A stretch of 40,849 nucleotides of DNA from Candidatus Eisenbergiella merdavium (GTDB lineage: Bacteria > Bacillota > Clostridia > Lachnospirales > Lachnospiraceae), in NCBI GenBank assembly GCA_019119595.1, contig DWWS01000039.1:1-40849 (forward strand). The letters run 5' to 3'. Position numbers and translations under genes: made by a program. Positions within the stretch are counted from its first letter, which is position 1. Every line of letters starts with the position of its first letter. A model generated the notes under the pieces. It saw only the letters and a program-made list of their open reading frames with translations, did no database searches and was not told the DNA's origin. Below are positions 33,018 through 40,849 of this stretch, in pieces.

Positions 33018-34739
33018 ATGAAAAAGAGGTCAAAATGGCTGGCGTTCCTGCTGGCCGCAGCCGTAAGCATCGGTTCTCTGTCCGGCTGCGGAAGCAGCGG
33101 AAACGATACGCAGCCCGCTGCGAATGAGGGCACGCAGGAGATTTCCGAAGAAGCGTCTGAGGCGGCGGACGACAGCGCCTCTGCGGACAGCGCCGCAGAC
33201 AGCACCGGCTACGTGGTTCCGGAGGAGCCTGTCACCATCAAATTCCTGCACAAGGGTCCTGAGCCCGATGGCTGGGACGCGGTTTATGAAAAATATCTGG
33301 AAATGACGAAGGATACGCTGAACATCGAGCTGGATATCACCTGGGTGGAGCATGCGGATTATAAGGAAAAGCTGAACCTGGAGATCACCTCCGGCTCCGA
33401 ATGGGATCTGGTATTTGACGCCTCCTGGGTACAGCTCAAGAATCTGGCTCCGGAGGGATACTACGCGGATCTTTCTTCCTATTTCAATAATCCGGAGCAG
33501 TATCCCGGGCTGGCTGCCGCATTCTCCCCTGAGACCATGGAAGCAAACATCTGGTTCGATTCCATGTGCTACATTCCCTTATTTGAGGTATACGGAAACG
33601 GGATTCCCTGTATCTGGTACAGGCTCGACTGGGCAAAGGAATGGGGAATCGGAACGGACGGAAAGATCAACAGCTATGACGAAATGGAGCAATACTGGCA
33701 GGCGGCAAAGGACGCCGGCGTTATCCCTTACGGCGCATCCCAGTCCCGCGGCTTCTTCCAACAGCTTTCCCTCCGCGGCGATGCCTATCCCGGTTCTGCG
33801 GAAGCCGGACTTCAGCAGTTCACCGCAGCCGGCCTGACCGTCTGGACCTACAGCCAGGACAACCAGCTTCTTGCCTATGCGGTGGAGGGCTCCGGGGACG
33901 AGGCCTTTGCGGATTTCCCGGAGGGCTGGCAGTATGATTTCGGAGCAAAAAGATATGAGACCTTTGCAGAATGGCAGGATGCTGGATACATCGATCCCGA
34001 CTCCTTAAGCTGCACTGATTACAACACCCCGTTCCAGTCCGGACTGAGCGCTTCCATTGTAGGCACACTGGACGATTATGTGGGTGTGATGGATTATGAG
34101 GATACTCTGGGCGAGGATTCGATCGGCTTCTTCGTCTATGTGGATGAGATAAGAAATATGGAGCCCGGGGCTATCGCGGTAGATTATTCCGGAAACAACG
34201 GCCTTGCCGTTCCCGCGAATTCCGAGAAGATCGATTATACCATGAAATTCCTCGACTGGCTGTTCGGCTCTCAGGAGGCTCACGATCTGTTCCAGCTCGG
34301 CATCGAAGGCGTTGATTTCGTATATGGTGAGGAAGAGGGCACCTATGAGACGCTGACCTCCTACAGTACCGATTTCGCCGGCTATGGCTGGACCTGGAAC
34401 CCCACCTATGCTCTGATCTCCACCGCCTATACCGATGAGGCGCTGGCCTACAGAGAGTATGAGTATGACGAAAACAGCTTCACCTCCCTGCCGATCCTTG
34501 GCTTCCACTTCGACACCACCGATCCTGAACTGTCCACCGCAGTGGCACAGTGCAACGCGGTAACCAGCCAGGTGGCGACCGTGAAGCTGCACGGGATCAA
34601 AACCGACGGAAACGGCGTGACCTATGATACCATGGCCGACATGCTGAAGGCCAACGTGGATTCCGCTATGGAAAACGGCGGTCAGCAGGTTGTTGACGCT
34701 CTTGTGGAGCAGCTCACCGCATTCCTTGCGACCAAATAA
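33018..34739 (+). CDS. Oligosaccharide-binding lipoprotein (LplA/LipO type)
   Basis: 573 residues. The signal peptide with lipobox LSGC (Cys about 24) precedes an acidic Ser/Ala/Glu/Asp linker (about 30-65). A large extracellular solute-binding fold follows, with EPVTIKFLHKGPEPDGWDAV, NIELDITWVEHADYKEKLNLEITSG, and SYDEMEQYWQAAKDAG. Its length and pattern match the LplA-like partners of LplB/LplC permeases. It captures oligosaccharides at the outer face of the membrane. A hairpin at 34754 separates it from the lyase gene and probably makes it the most strongly expressed gene of the operon. Confidence 0.9.
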   Translation: MKKRSKWLAFLLAAAVSIGSLSGCGSSGNDTQPAANEGTQEISEEASEAADDSASADSAADSTGYVVPEEPVTIKFLHKGPEPDGWDAVYEKYLEMTKDTLNIELDITWVEHADYKEKLNLEITSGSEWDLVFDASWVQLKNLAPEGYYADLSSYFNNPEQYPGLAAAFSPETMEANIWFDSMCYIPLFEVYGNGIPCIWYRLDWAKEWGIGTDGKINSYDEMEQYWQAAKDAGVIPYGASQSRGFFQQLSLRGDAYPGSAEAGLQQFTAAGLTVWTYSQDNQLLAYAVEGSGDEAFADFPEGWQYDFGAKRYETFAEWQDAGYIDPDSLSCTDYNTPFQSGLSASIVGTLDDYVGVMDYEDTLGEDSIGFFVYVDEIRNMEPGAIAVDYSGNNGLAVPANSEKIDYTMKFLDWLFGSQEAHDLFQLGIEGVDFVYGEEEGTYETLTSYSTDFAGYGWTWNPTYALISTAYTDEALAYREYEYDENSFTSLPILGFHFDTTDPELSTAVAQCNAVTSQVATVKLHGIKTDGNGVTYDTMADMLKANVDSAMENGGQQVVDALVEQLTAFLATK

Positions 34740-34753
34740 ATAAAAGGAACGTA

Positions 34754-34804
34754 GCGTGTCGCACCAGGGAAGGTAAAATCCCGCGTGCGGCACGCCTTTC
34801 TTTT
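34754..34804 (+). terminator. Terminator or attenuator between binding-protein and lyase genes
   Basis: An 11-base stem with one G-T pair (34754-34764 with 34785-34795), a 20-base loop, then CTTTCTTTTG. The interrupted T-run suggests partial read-through into the lyase gene, whose AGGAGG follows at about 34808. Confidence 0.65.
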
Positions 34805-34818
34805 GTCAGGAGGCATTT

Positions 34819-37800
34819 ATGTTGAAGATAAGAACCGATCTGATGCGGGAATGGAAACAGGAGACAGAAGCGGACGGCATCCGTTTCTCCTTTCCCGCTC
34901 CCAAAGACGCGAAGGGCCGCATCCCCTGCGGCTTTGTGTTTACCAACGACAGCGCCGCAGACTGGAAAGGCTGGTACGGCCTGGAGCTTGCCGTAGAAGG
35001 ACCTGCTTCCGAAGAACCGGCGCAGCTTTCGATCACGGTAGAATTTTTTTCCAGGGAGCCGCTTTCCCTCACCGTGCCCCTGCTTCTTTCAGACGGAAAG
35101 GCACACGTGGAGCTTCCCTTTTCCCTTTTTCCCCTTGAGCAGGCAAAGGAAAATGCCTGGGATGCCGTCACCGCTGTCCGGCTTTTCTTCCGCCCCTCTG
35201 ACCTTCGCGTGACGCAGTGCGCGGCAAAGCGCAGGCAGGGCCTTTTCCTCCATATGCCGGTCAGAGGAAAGGCCGGAGAACCGGGGGAACGGATCATTTA
35301 TGAGGGCGCCGTATACAACTGCTCGTCCCGGCCCCTGCTCGTCTGCGCGGAGCAGGTCTTTCAGGGCTGGGAATCCCTGCAGGCGGAGCTTGCGTGGGAA
35401 ACGGCTGCGGAGGCGGATGGATGCGGCGAAGCGGCGTCCTCCGGCGTTCCGACATTAAAAAGTGTCCTGCTCCGTCCGGGCGAAGGGCTCCCGCTCTCGG
35501 CGTCGGTTACGGTTCATACCAACATGGTTCCCGGCGGCCACGAAACCACCCTCCTGCGGGTATGGGGACAGGACGGAGCCGGAAGCTGCGAGGACAGCGT
35601 ATCCTTACGCACCGGGCGGCGGCTCGCCCATCCCTATCTGTATCACGACGCGGAGGGGTGGAGAGACGTGAAGGAGAAGCTGGAGGCCCATGCTTTCTAT
35701 GAGCCTGCCTTTCAGGAATACCGCTCCGCCGCCGACGGCTGGGTGGTGACGGATCCCCTGCCCGGCCGTGATTTCTGTTATGAAACGGCGGTGGAAACAA
35801 ACGTGATGTCTGCAGCCTACCTCTACGCCATAACCGGAGAACGGGCCTGGGCGGAAAAGCTGGCCGATTTTTACCGCCGCTTTTCTGATCCCGAAACCGG
35901 GTATCCCGCAAGAAAGAAGGGCTGCAGCCAGTCCTATGTCCAGGAGGGGCATTTTTTTCAGCATCTGGCCATAGGCCTTGATATCATCTGGGATTCCGGC
36001 GTGCTGTCGGAAAAGGAGCTTGCGCAGATGGAAGGCTGCTTCCGACTTTACATGGAGCTTCTGGACAGCCACGTCCGCGGCGGCCACATCTCCAACTGGA
36101 TCCTTTCCGAGCTGACCGGCGCCCTGTTCTGCGCCCTGACGCTGCAGGATATGGACATGGCGCTCCGGTTCGCATTCGGCCCCGGCGGGATCGCGGAGCA
36201 GTTCCGCTTCGGCGTGTTCAACGACGGCTGGTGGCACGAATGCTCCGTCGGCTACAATACCTGGGTTTCCTCCATGCTTCTGCACACCGCCCATGCGCTG
36301 CTGCCCTTTGGCTATGACCTGATCCACGCGGCCTTCCGGATCCCCTTCAATGACGAGGTGAGCTCCACCTTCCGGTGCAGGCCCGCCCCGGTGAAATCCG
36401 GCATGTACAACCTCAAATGGGGCGGAAACCGCCGGAACGCCGTGCGGATCAAAGACATGTTCGACGCGGTGATCCCCTTTCTGGACTACCGGGGCGTGAT
36501 CTTCGGCATTTCGGATTCGGATGAGAAAAAAATGGCCGGCGTCCATTTCGGCTCCACCTATGACCTGGCCTATCACTACTACCGGGACGAGGCCTACCTC
36601 CCCGTCATCGCAAGCGCCGAGCCGGATCCCATTTTCGGAGACCCGGAGGTCTATCAAAGGGCGCTGTCTGAGCAAAGAAGGCTGCTGGCGGATCCCGACA
36701 GCCCCGCCCCCTTCCGGAAAAACGCCTGCTCAGACAATATCGGACTGGCCCTGCTGCGAAGCCAGACACCCGGCAGGCCTCAGAGGGAGCAGCTTCAGGC
36801 GGTTCTCCGGTACGGCTCCCACGGCAACGCCCACGGCCACTTTGACATTACGGAGCTTTTGTCCGTCATGCGGTATGGAAGAAGCTTTTTCAATCCGGAA
36901 AACTGCTGGTGGGGCTACGCCCACTTCATGTACAAGTTTTATGTGCAGAATTCCCTGACCAAAAACATGGTGGTCGTGGACGAAAAAATGCAGGTTCCCG
37001 CCGACTCCCGCCGGTTTCTGTGGCATGCGGAGCCGGGCCTGCAGGCCGCCGGCGTTCAAGTAAAGACCCGCTGGGCCTACCCGCCCTACGGCGGCATGGT
37101 CTATGAGCAGGACGGCCAGACGGCCACAAAAGAGGAGCTGCGAAAGCGCTGCCGGATGAACGGCTGCTTCCTCCCGATCGCAGAGGGGCCAGACTCCCCC
37201 GAATACGGCTCCCTCAGCGGCTTTACTGAGGAAATCCTGCAAAAGCGCGTCATGGCGGTGACGGACGACTATATCGTGCTGTTCGACTATCTGGAGGGAG
37301 AAGGGGAGCACCAGTACGACAGCCTGCTTCAGATCAAGGGCTTTTCCTCCCTTACCGGAGAAGGGCTCCGGCAGACTCACCATACGGAGCAGATGAACGA
37401 AAATCCCATCTCCGACGCCCAGTTTATCACAGACTGCACCTGGTATGAGGCGCCCGCCCCAACACTGGCCCGCTTCTGCGCCCTTTTCACCGAGGAACAT
37501 ACCGGAGAGAAGAAAAAATGCGACCGCTCCAACTACAACGAGCCCGGCCCGCTCCACATAGACGTTTATACGGCATGGCCCCCTCACACCCGGCAGATGA
37601 TCGGCCGCGTGGCGGTTTACGACGGCTGGGCCGCGGACGGAAACGGATATACCATCCCCCTCTCCTACCGTCTGGAGCTGGACGGCCAGACCTGCGAGGA
37701 AGGAGCCTTTGACGGCTGGATTCTGGGCCGCGGAAAGCTGGATGCCGACGTGAGAGGGACGGACAAAGCCACCCTGATCCTGCGCCAGGGCTGCATGCAC

Positions 37801-38355
37801 GATGAGATCGGCCGCAGCGTACAGACCCCGCAGGGCGTTTTCTGGGGAGAAATCTGCCTGGAGCTGGAAAACGGCGAAATCCTCAATCTGGGGAAATGCC
37901 TGAAGGAGGGAAGGACAGACATCGTCAGCCGTATCCGGACGCGGAACCTGGATGCCTCCTGCGGCGTCGGCCAGGATTACCGGGGAGGCCGGGTCACCAT
38001 AGTGGGAACCGAATACCCCTTCTCTCTCGGAGCAAGCCCTGTCAACCACCAGGAGGAAAGCCGCGTTGAGATCGACCTGAAAGCCCTGAACGCCGTCAGA
38101 CTGACCGCCTGCGTTGGCGTGGACGCCTTCCCCGGAGACGAGTGGCAGAAGCGCAAAACCTACGCCGTCCGCAGCTTCGGAAAAACGGCCCGTTACATAA
38201 CGGTGATCGAGCCCTACGAAAAGGAAAGCGTGATCCTGCGCGTACAGGCAGACGGCCCCGACAGCGTGCGCATCGAACGAAAGGACGGACGGATCCAGAC
38301 CATCAGCGTTCACGGGCTTGATACAGACCAGGTATCCATCAAAAAAGCAGAATAG
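34819..38355 (+). CDS. Large cytosolic heparinase II/III-like polysaccharide lyase candidate
   Basis: 1178 residues, clearly longer than usual heparinase II/III-type lyases (about 600-800). No signal peptide. The N-terminal third (about 1-270) looks beta-rich. Residues about 275-620 look like an alpha/alpha toroid with HISNWILSELTGALFCAL (Asn426-Trp427), FNDGWWHECSVGYNTW and related motifs. Residues about 660-900 resemble the heparinase II/III domain, with a His-rich HGNAHGHFDI motif (about 668-677), GRSFFNPENCWWGYAHFMYKFYVQNSLTKNMVVVD and later beta strands. The C-terminus (about 900-1178) is beta-rich. Such enzymes cleave uronic-acid polysaccharides by beta-elimination, leaving an unsaturated uronic acid, the substrate of GH88. 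The neighbouring GH88 gene strongly supports this. The PL family and substrate (heparan, chondroitin, hyaluronan, alginate, gellan) cannot be decided. Confidence 0.75.
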   Translation: MLKIRTDLMREWKQETEADGIRFSFPAPKDAKGRIPCGFVFTNDSAADWKGWYGLELAVEGPASEEPAQLSITVEFFSREPLSLTVPLLLSDGKAHVELPFSLFPLEQAKENAWDAVTAVRLFFRPSDLRVTQCAAKRRQGLFLHMPVRGKAGEPGERIIYEGAVYNCSSRPLLVCAEQVFQGWESLQAELAWETAAEADGCGEAASSGVPTLKSVLLRPGEGLPLSASVTVHTNMVPGGHETTLLRVWGQDGAGSCEDSVSLRTGRRLAHPYLYHDAEGWRDVKEKLEAHAFYEPAFQEYRSAADGWVVTDPLPGRDFCYETAVETNVMSAAYLYAITGERAWAEKLADFYRRFSDPETGYPARKKGCSQSYVQEGHFFQHLAIGLDIIWDSGVLSEKELAQMEGCFRLYMELLDSHVRGGHISNWILSELTGALFCALTLQDMDMALRFAFGPGGIAEQFRFGVFNDGWWHECSVGYNTWVSSMLLHTAHALLPFGYDLIHAAFRIPFNDEVSSTFRCRPAPVKSGMYNLKWGGNRRNAVRIKDMFDAVIPFLDYRGVIFGISDSDEKKMAGVHFGSTYDLAYHYYRDEAYLPVIASAEPDPIFGDPEVYQRALSEQRRLLADPDSPAPFRKNACSDNIGLALLRSQTPGRPQREQLQAVLRYGSHGNAHGHFDITELLSVMRYGRSFFNPENCWWGYAHFMYKFYVQNSLTKNMVVVDEKMQVPADSRRFLWHAEPGLQAAGVQVKTRWAYPPYGGMVYEQDGQTATKEELRKRCRMNGCFLPIAEGPDSPEYGSLSGFTEEILQKRVMAVTDDYIVLFDYLEGEGEHQYDSLLQIKGFSSLTGEGLRQTHHTEQMNENPISDAQFITDCTWYEAPAPTLARFCALFTEEHTGEKKKCDRSNYNEPGPLHIDVYTAWPPHTRQMIGRVAVYDGWAADGNGYTIPLSYRLELDGQTCEEGAFDGWILGRGKLDADVRGTDKATLILRQGCMHDEIGRSVQTPQGVFWGEICLELENGEILNLGKCLKEGRTDIVSRIRTRNLDASCGVGQDYRGGRVTIVGTEYPFSLGASPVNHQEESRVEIDLKALNAVRLTACVGVDAFPGDEWQKRKTYAVRSFGKTARYITVIEPYEKESVILRVQADGPDSVRIERKDGRIQTISVHGLDTDQVSIKKAE

Positions 38356-38379
38356 ATCAGTTTACTACACGCTTATTCA

Positions 38380-38408
38380 TTGTAAAGGGCAGGGGATTTT
38401 CTTATACT
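38380..38408 (+). promoter_or_regulatory. Internal promoter before the GH88 gene
   Basis: TTGTAA (38380-38385), a 17-base spacer and TATACT (38403-38408), with a start near 38415. GGAGG lies 10 bases before the ATG at 38444. It would let GH88 be transcribed separately from the lyase gene. Confidence 0.55.
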
Positions 38409-38443
38409 TTTTTCAGAAAAATCGTCATGGAGGTAAGAATTAA

Positions 38444-39646
38444 ATGGAAGGTAACGAAACAACCCTGCAGACCATGTCCCCTGCCAACGATCCGGCCTCC
38501 CGGGCCCAGGTCTGGGCCCGGGAGGTGACCGCCCGCATCCGCAGCAAAATGGCCTGGGTGAGCGAAAAGAACCGGGATAAGATCCCCTACACCACCGATG
38601 AAAACGGAAGCTATGATGACCGATCCGATCCGGAACGCTCCTGGCGCATCGACGACGGCCTGAACTGGTGGACAAACGGCTTCTGGGGCGGCATGATGTG
38701 GCTCCTCTATCAGGACACCAAACAGGAAAGCTATGCCCGCATCGCCCGCATCAGCGAGGAACGCATGGACCGCTGCTTTTCGGATTTTTACGGCCTCCAT
38801 CACGACGTGGGCTTCATGTTCGTCCCCACCGCCGTCGCAGACTACCGCCTGACCGGAAACCCGTCCTCCAGAAAACGCGCCCTGCATGCGGCAAACCTGC
38901 TGGCCGGACGCTTCAATCCTGCCGGACGCTTTATCCGCGCCTGGAACGATCTGGAGGACGGCGACACCAGAGGCTGGGCTATCATTGACTGTATGTTCAA
39001 CCTTTCGCTTCTCTACTGGGCCTGGGAGGAAACCCACGATCCCCGCTTCCGCCACATCGCCATGATGCATGCGGACACGGTCATGCAGCATTTCATCCGC
39101 CCCGACGGCTCGGTGAACCATATCGTGGAATTTGACCCCGAAACCGGAGAAATGGTGAAAGCTCTCGGCGGACAGGGCTACGGAGAAGGCTCCTCCTGGA
39201 GCAGAGGCCAGGGCTGGGCGCTCTACGGCTTCATGATCAGCTATATCCATACCGGAAAGCAGGAATATCTGGACACCGCCAAAAAAGTGGCCCACTACTG
39301 CATGGCCTGCATCCCGGAAAACGGCCTGATCCCCGTGGACTTCAGACAGCCTGCGCAGCCCGCCTATGAGGATTCCTGCGGCGCCTGCGTGATCGCGGGC
39401 GGCCTTCTGGAGCTCGCCGCCCATGTCCCCGCCCCCGAACAGTCCATATACCGAAACGCGGCGCTTCGCATTCTGCGCGCCATTGATGAAAAACGGGCCG
39501 ACTGGACCGAAAACTGCGATGCCATCGTCTTAAACTGCTCCGCCTCCTACCATGCGGATCGCCACCATTTCACCATGACCTACGCGGATTACTTTTTTAT
39601 CGAAGCCATTTACAAGCTGACCGGCACCGGAAGGCTTTTGTGGTAG
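38444..39646 (+). CDS. GH88 unsaturated glucuronyl hydrolase
   Basis: 400 residues, no signal peptide, an (alpha/alpha)6-barrel pattern throughout. GH88 enzymes hydrate the double bond of the 4,5-unsaturated uronic acid at the end of lyase products and so release it. The two essential aspartates of Bacillus UGL (Asp88 and Asp149, 61 apart) match Asp121 in HHDVGFMF and Asp182 in AIIDCMFNLSLLYWA, also 61 apart. GSSWSRGQGWALYGF and HFTMTYADYFFIEAIYKL are further family blocks. It follows the lyase candidate by 88 bases and completes the pathway in the cytosol. Paired hairpins begin directly after its stop. Confidence 0.9.
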   Translation: MEGNETTLQTMSPANDPASRAQVWAREVTARIRSKMAWVSEKNRDKIPYTTDENGSYDDRSDPERSWRIDDGLNWWTNGFWGGMMWLLYQDTKQESYARIARISEERMDRCFSDFYGLHHDVGFMFVPTAVADYRLTGNPSSRKRALHAANLLAGRFNPAGRFIRAWNDLEDGDTRGWAIIDCMFNLSLLYWAWEETHDPRFRHIAMMHADTVMQHFIRPDGSVNHIVEFDPETGEMVKALGGQGYGEGSSWSRGQGWALYGFMISYIHTGKQEYLDTAKKVAHYCMACIPENGLIPVDFRQPAQPAYEDSCGACVIAGGLLELAAHVPAPEQSIYRNAALRILRAIDEKRADWTENCDAIVLNCSASYHADRHHFTMTYADYFFIEAIYKLTGTGRLLW

Positions 39647-39700
39647 ATGCACTGCGTGCATACGGGGAAGCGCCGACGGCGCTTCCCTTCGGCTTTTCTT
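39647..39700 (+). terminator. Paired hairpins after GH88, second one terminator-like
   Basis: ATGCAC-TGC-GTGCAT (39647-39661) begins directly after the stop codon. Three bases later GGGAAGCGCC-GAC-GGCGCTTCCC (39665-39687) forms a perfect 10-base stem with a 3-base loop, followed by TTCGGCTTTTCTT. The second hairpin probably terminates the GH88 transcript; the pair resembles the one at 20720. Confidence 0.6.
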
Positions 39701-39856
39701 CGGCTTGCCTTCAGCTTTCCTATAACGCATCATTTTGCAGCTTCCTGCGGTACATAATTTTTCCTTTACAGCACGGCGGGCAGATGATATGATGAAAATA
39801 ATTCCAGACGGCATTCAGGCTCCAGTCTGATTTCTTTTCCGGTTCTTTCGATTCCT

Positions 39857-39932
39857 GTTCTTAATCTGTTTTTTTGGTTCCCGGTTTCTTAATTCTGTTT
39901 TTTGATTCTATTGTTTAATTCGTTTTTATTCG
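39857..39932 (+). repeat. Degenerate T-rich tandem repeats
   Basis: Three imperfect units of about 25-28 bases, of the form TTCTTAAT(T)CTG-T6-7-G(G/A)TTC, run from about 39857 to 39932 just upstream of the Rpn remnant. Similarity drops in the third copy. No coding potential is seen here. Confidence 0.35.
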
Positions 39933-39939
39933 CAATTTT

Positions 39940-40620
39940 ATGTTCATACATATTTTTCTACCCGGTAATGCAGTGCAGAAAAAAAGAAATCTTCCAAAAC
40001 GGGCCCGTTATTACGCGGGAAGCATTGACCTTGACCTGATAGCCGCAGGCGAGGATTACACAAAGCTGAAGAAGTCATTTGTGATTTTTATCTGTACCTT
40101 TGATCCCTTTCAGGATAAACAGCATATTTACCTTCATGCCGAAGCATTTTCTGATCCATATTCCTTTGAAAACCGATGTCTGGAAAACCTGACGCTCACG
40201 CTTGGGGATGAAACCGCCAAGATCTTTCTGAATACACGGGGAGAGCTGGAGGACGTGGATGAGGAAATGCTGGAATTTCTCGCATATATTGAAGATACTA
40301 CCGACCGTTTTGCCGAACAGGCCAAAAGTCCCCTGATCCGGCAGATCCATCAAAGGGTAACTCAGATCAGACAGAGCAGAGAAATGGAGGTTGAATACAT
40401 GACATTGATGCAGCGAGACAGAGAAAATATAGAACAGGGTCGTGAGGAAGGACGTGAAGAAGGACTTAAGGAAGGTCGTAAAGAAGGAATACAGATGACT
40501 TTGGATATCATCCGGCTGCATCTGAGCGGAAAGAACAGCCGGGAAATTGCGTATATCCTTGATCTTACACCGTCTTATGTGGATCAGATCCTGCAGGATT
40601 ATGAGAGTCTGCCCGGATGA
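39940..40620 (+). pseudogene. Rpn-family PD-(D/E)xK nuclease/transposase, N-terminally truncated
   Basis: The open frame encodes 226 residues, from NLPKRARYYAGSIDLDLIAAGEDY to a C-terminal HTH-like segment (GKNSREIAYILDLTPSYVDQIL). The family blocks SFVIFICTFDPF and SFENRC...LGDETAKIFLNTRGE, and a GREEGREEG-type charged helix, identify it as PDDEXK_2/Rpn-like. The N-terminal segment of roughly 80-100 residues with the nuclease catalytic acidic residues is absent, and nothing like it is found in other frames upstream. The first ATG, at 39940, has no ribosome binding site and is preceded by T-rich repeats. It is most likely a dead remnant of a mobile nuclease gene. Confidence 0.7.
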
Positions 40621-40710
40621 AAGGGTACGCGGACGCAGACCTCGACACGGATGAAAAACACACCACACCAGAAGGGGGGTAGTGTAAAAAAATTTGTGTC
40701 TTTGGAAGAA

Positions 40711-40767
40711 AATAACTCCTTTTGGGTAAGAATTACGATATGAAAATTCTTATCGAAAAGGAGTATT
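40711..40767 (+). promoter_or_regulatory. Long hairpin sequestering the transposase ribosome binding site
   Basis: The inner stem is TAAGAATT (40727-40734) with AATTCTTA (40745-40752) around a 10-base loop. The outer stem is CTCCTTTT (40716-40723) with AAAAGGAG (40756-40763), extended by AATA/TATT with one bulged A. A 3-by-3 internal loop separates them. The transposase ribosome binding site AAGGAG (40758-40763) is fully paired in the outer stem. Confidence 0.75.
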
Positions 40768-40770
40768 TTT

Positions 40771-40849
40771 ATGCCGGTAGCCAAGGAACAGATTCGACAG
40801 ATTATTGCTGATAACAACTTATCCAGTGTTGCTGATGTCTATTCCCTCC
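40771..40849 (+). CDS. IS256-type transposase, N-terminal fragment at window edge
   Basis: Only the first 26 residues are in the window: MPVAKEQIRQIIADNN, then LSSVADVYSL. This start resembles the N-terminus of IS256-family transposases, where KEQIRxII and a VADV(Y)xL(L)KDxFKDxLQ block are usual; the second half of that block is beyond the edge. AAGGAG seven bases upstream supports the start but lies inside a hairpin. Codon use is AT-rich. These are DDE enzymes that move the element by a copy-out mechanism. Confidence 0.65.
   Translation, partial: MPVAKEQIRQIIADNNLSSVADVYSL

Larger units (their letters stand above)
40677..40849 (+). mobile_element. Left end of an IS256-type insertion sequence (runs off the window)
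   Basis: The start of an IS256-type transposase gene at 40771 and a preceding non-coding end of about 95 bases. The left boundary is placed near the GTAGTGTAAAAAAATTTGTG stretch (40678-40697), which has the look of a terminal inverted repeat; the exact base cannot be fixed without the right end. Confidence 0.6.

Noticed and set aside
36730..38313. 527-codon minus-strand open frame opposite the lyase
   Set aside because: It is a complementary frame of the lyase gene with no motif and no ribosome binding site.
40075..40668. 197-codon minus-strand open frame opposite the Rpn remnant
   Set aside because: It is antisense to a frame with clear Rpn-family blocks and has no features of its own.

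Overview
The window looks like a chromosomal segment from a gut-type Lachnospiraceae bacterium (class Clostridia, Bacillota). This is inferred from strong AGGAGG-type ribosome binding sites, a GAAC-N4-GTTC type LexA box, MsmX/LplBC-style sugar importers, YesN/AraC regulators, an SPFH/zinc-ribbon protein of the YdjI type and an IS256-type transposase. The genus cannot be fixed from the sequence. Most of the window has the GC-rich codon use of one genome. A few visibly AT-richer genes (GNAT acetyltransferase, DUF1016 nuclease, Rpn remnant, IS end) look acquired.

Left part (1-13045): the C-terminal part of a repeat-bearing surface protein; a LysR regulator divergent from a two-gene heterodimeric ABC exporter; an XRE-type membrane regulator; an SPFH/zinc-ribbon gene followed by a nitrilase-family amidohydrolase; a small YccF membrane protein; a LexA-controlled Y-family polymerase/YolD operon; and an AT-rich acetyltransferase gene.

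Middle (13052-22603): a complete importer operon (MalK/UgpC-type ATPase, two permeases, a substrate-binding lipoprotein with an unusual C-terminal membrane anchor), a lipoprotein gene with its own promoter and strong terminator, a second lipoprotein, a Cof-type HAD phosphatase, an orphan DUF1016/YhcG nuclease and, directly beside it, a decayed GH28 pectinase gene.

Right part (22744-39700): carbohydrate use. An AraC regulator is divergent from a GH43 beta-xylosidase, which converges on an alpha/beta-hydrolase esterase. A FucO-like lactaldehyde/propanediol oxidoreductase follows. Then comes a polysaccharide-utilisation locus: LplB- and LplC-type permeases, a YesN-type membrane regulator, a lipoprotein binding protein, a very large heparinase II/III-like protein without a signal peptide, and a GH88 unsaturated glucuronyl hydrolase. 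I read it as import of uronic-acid oligosaccharides, lyase cleavage inside the cell, and removal of the unsaturated uronic acid by GH88. The locus has no ATPase of its own; the MalK-type ATPase at 13141 or one elsewhere could power it.

Right edge (39940-40849): an N-terminally truncated Rpn-family nuclease/transposase remnant, then the left end of an IS256-type element whose transposase ribosome binding site is buried in a long hairpin.

The least described part is the cytosolic lyase/GH88 locus. The other points most worth checking are the membrane-anchored binding protein, the GH28 remnant beside the nuclease gene and the IS hairpin. No rRNA, tRNA or CRISPR array was seen.
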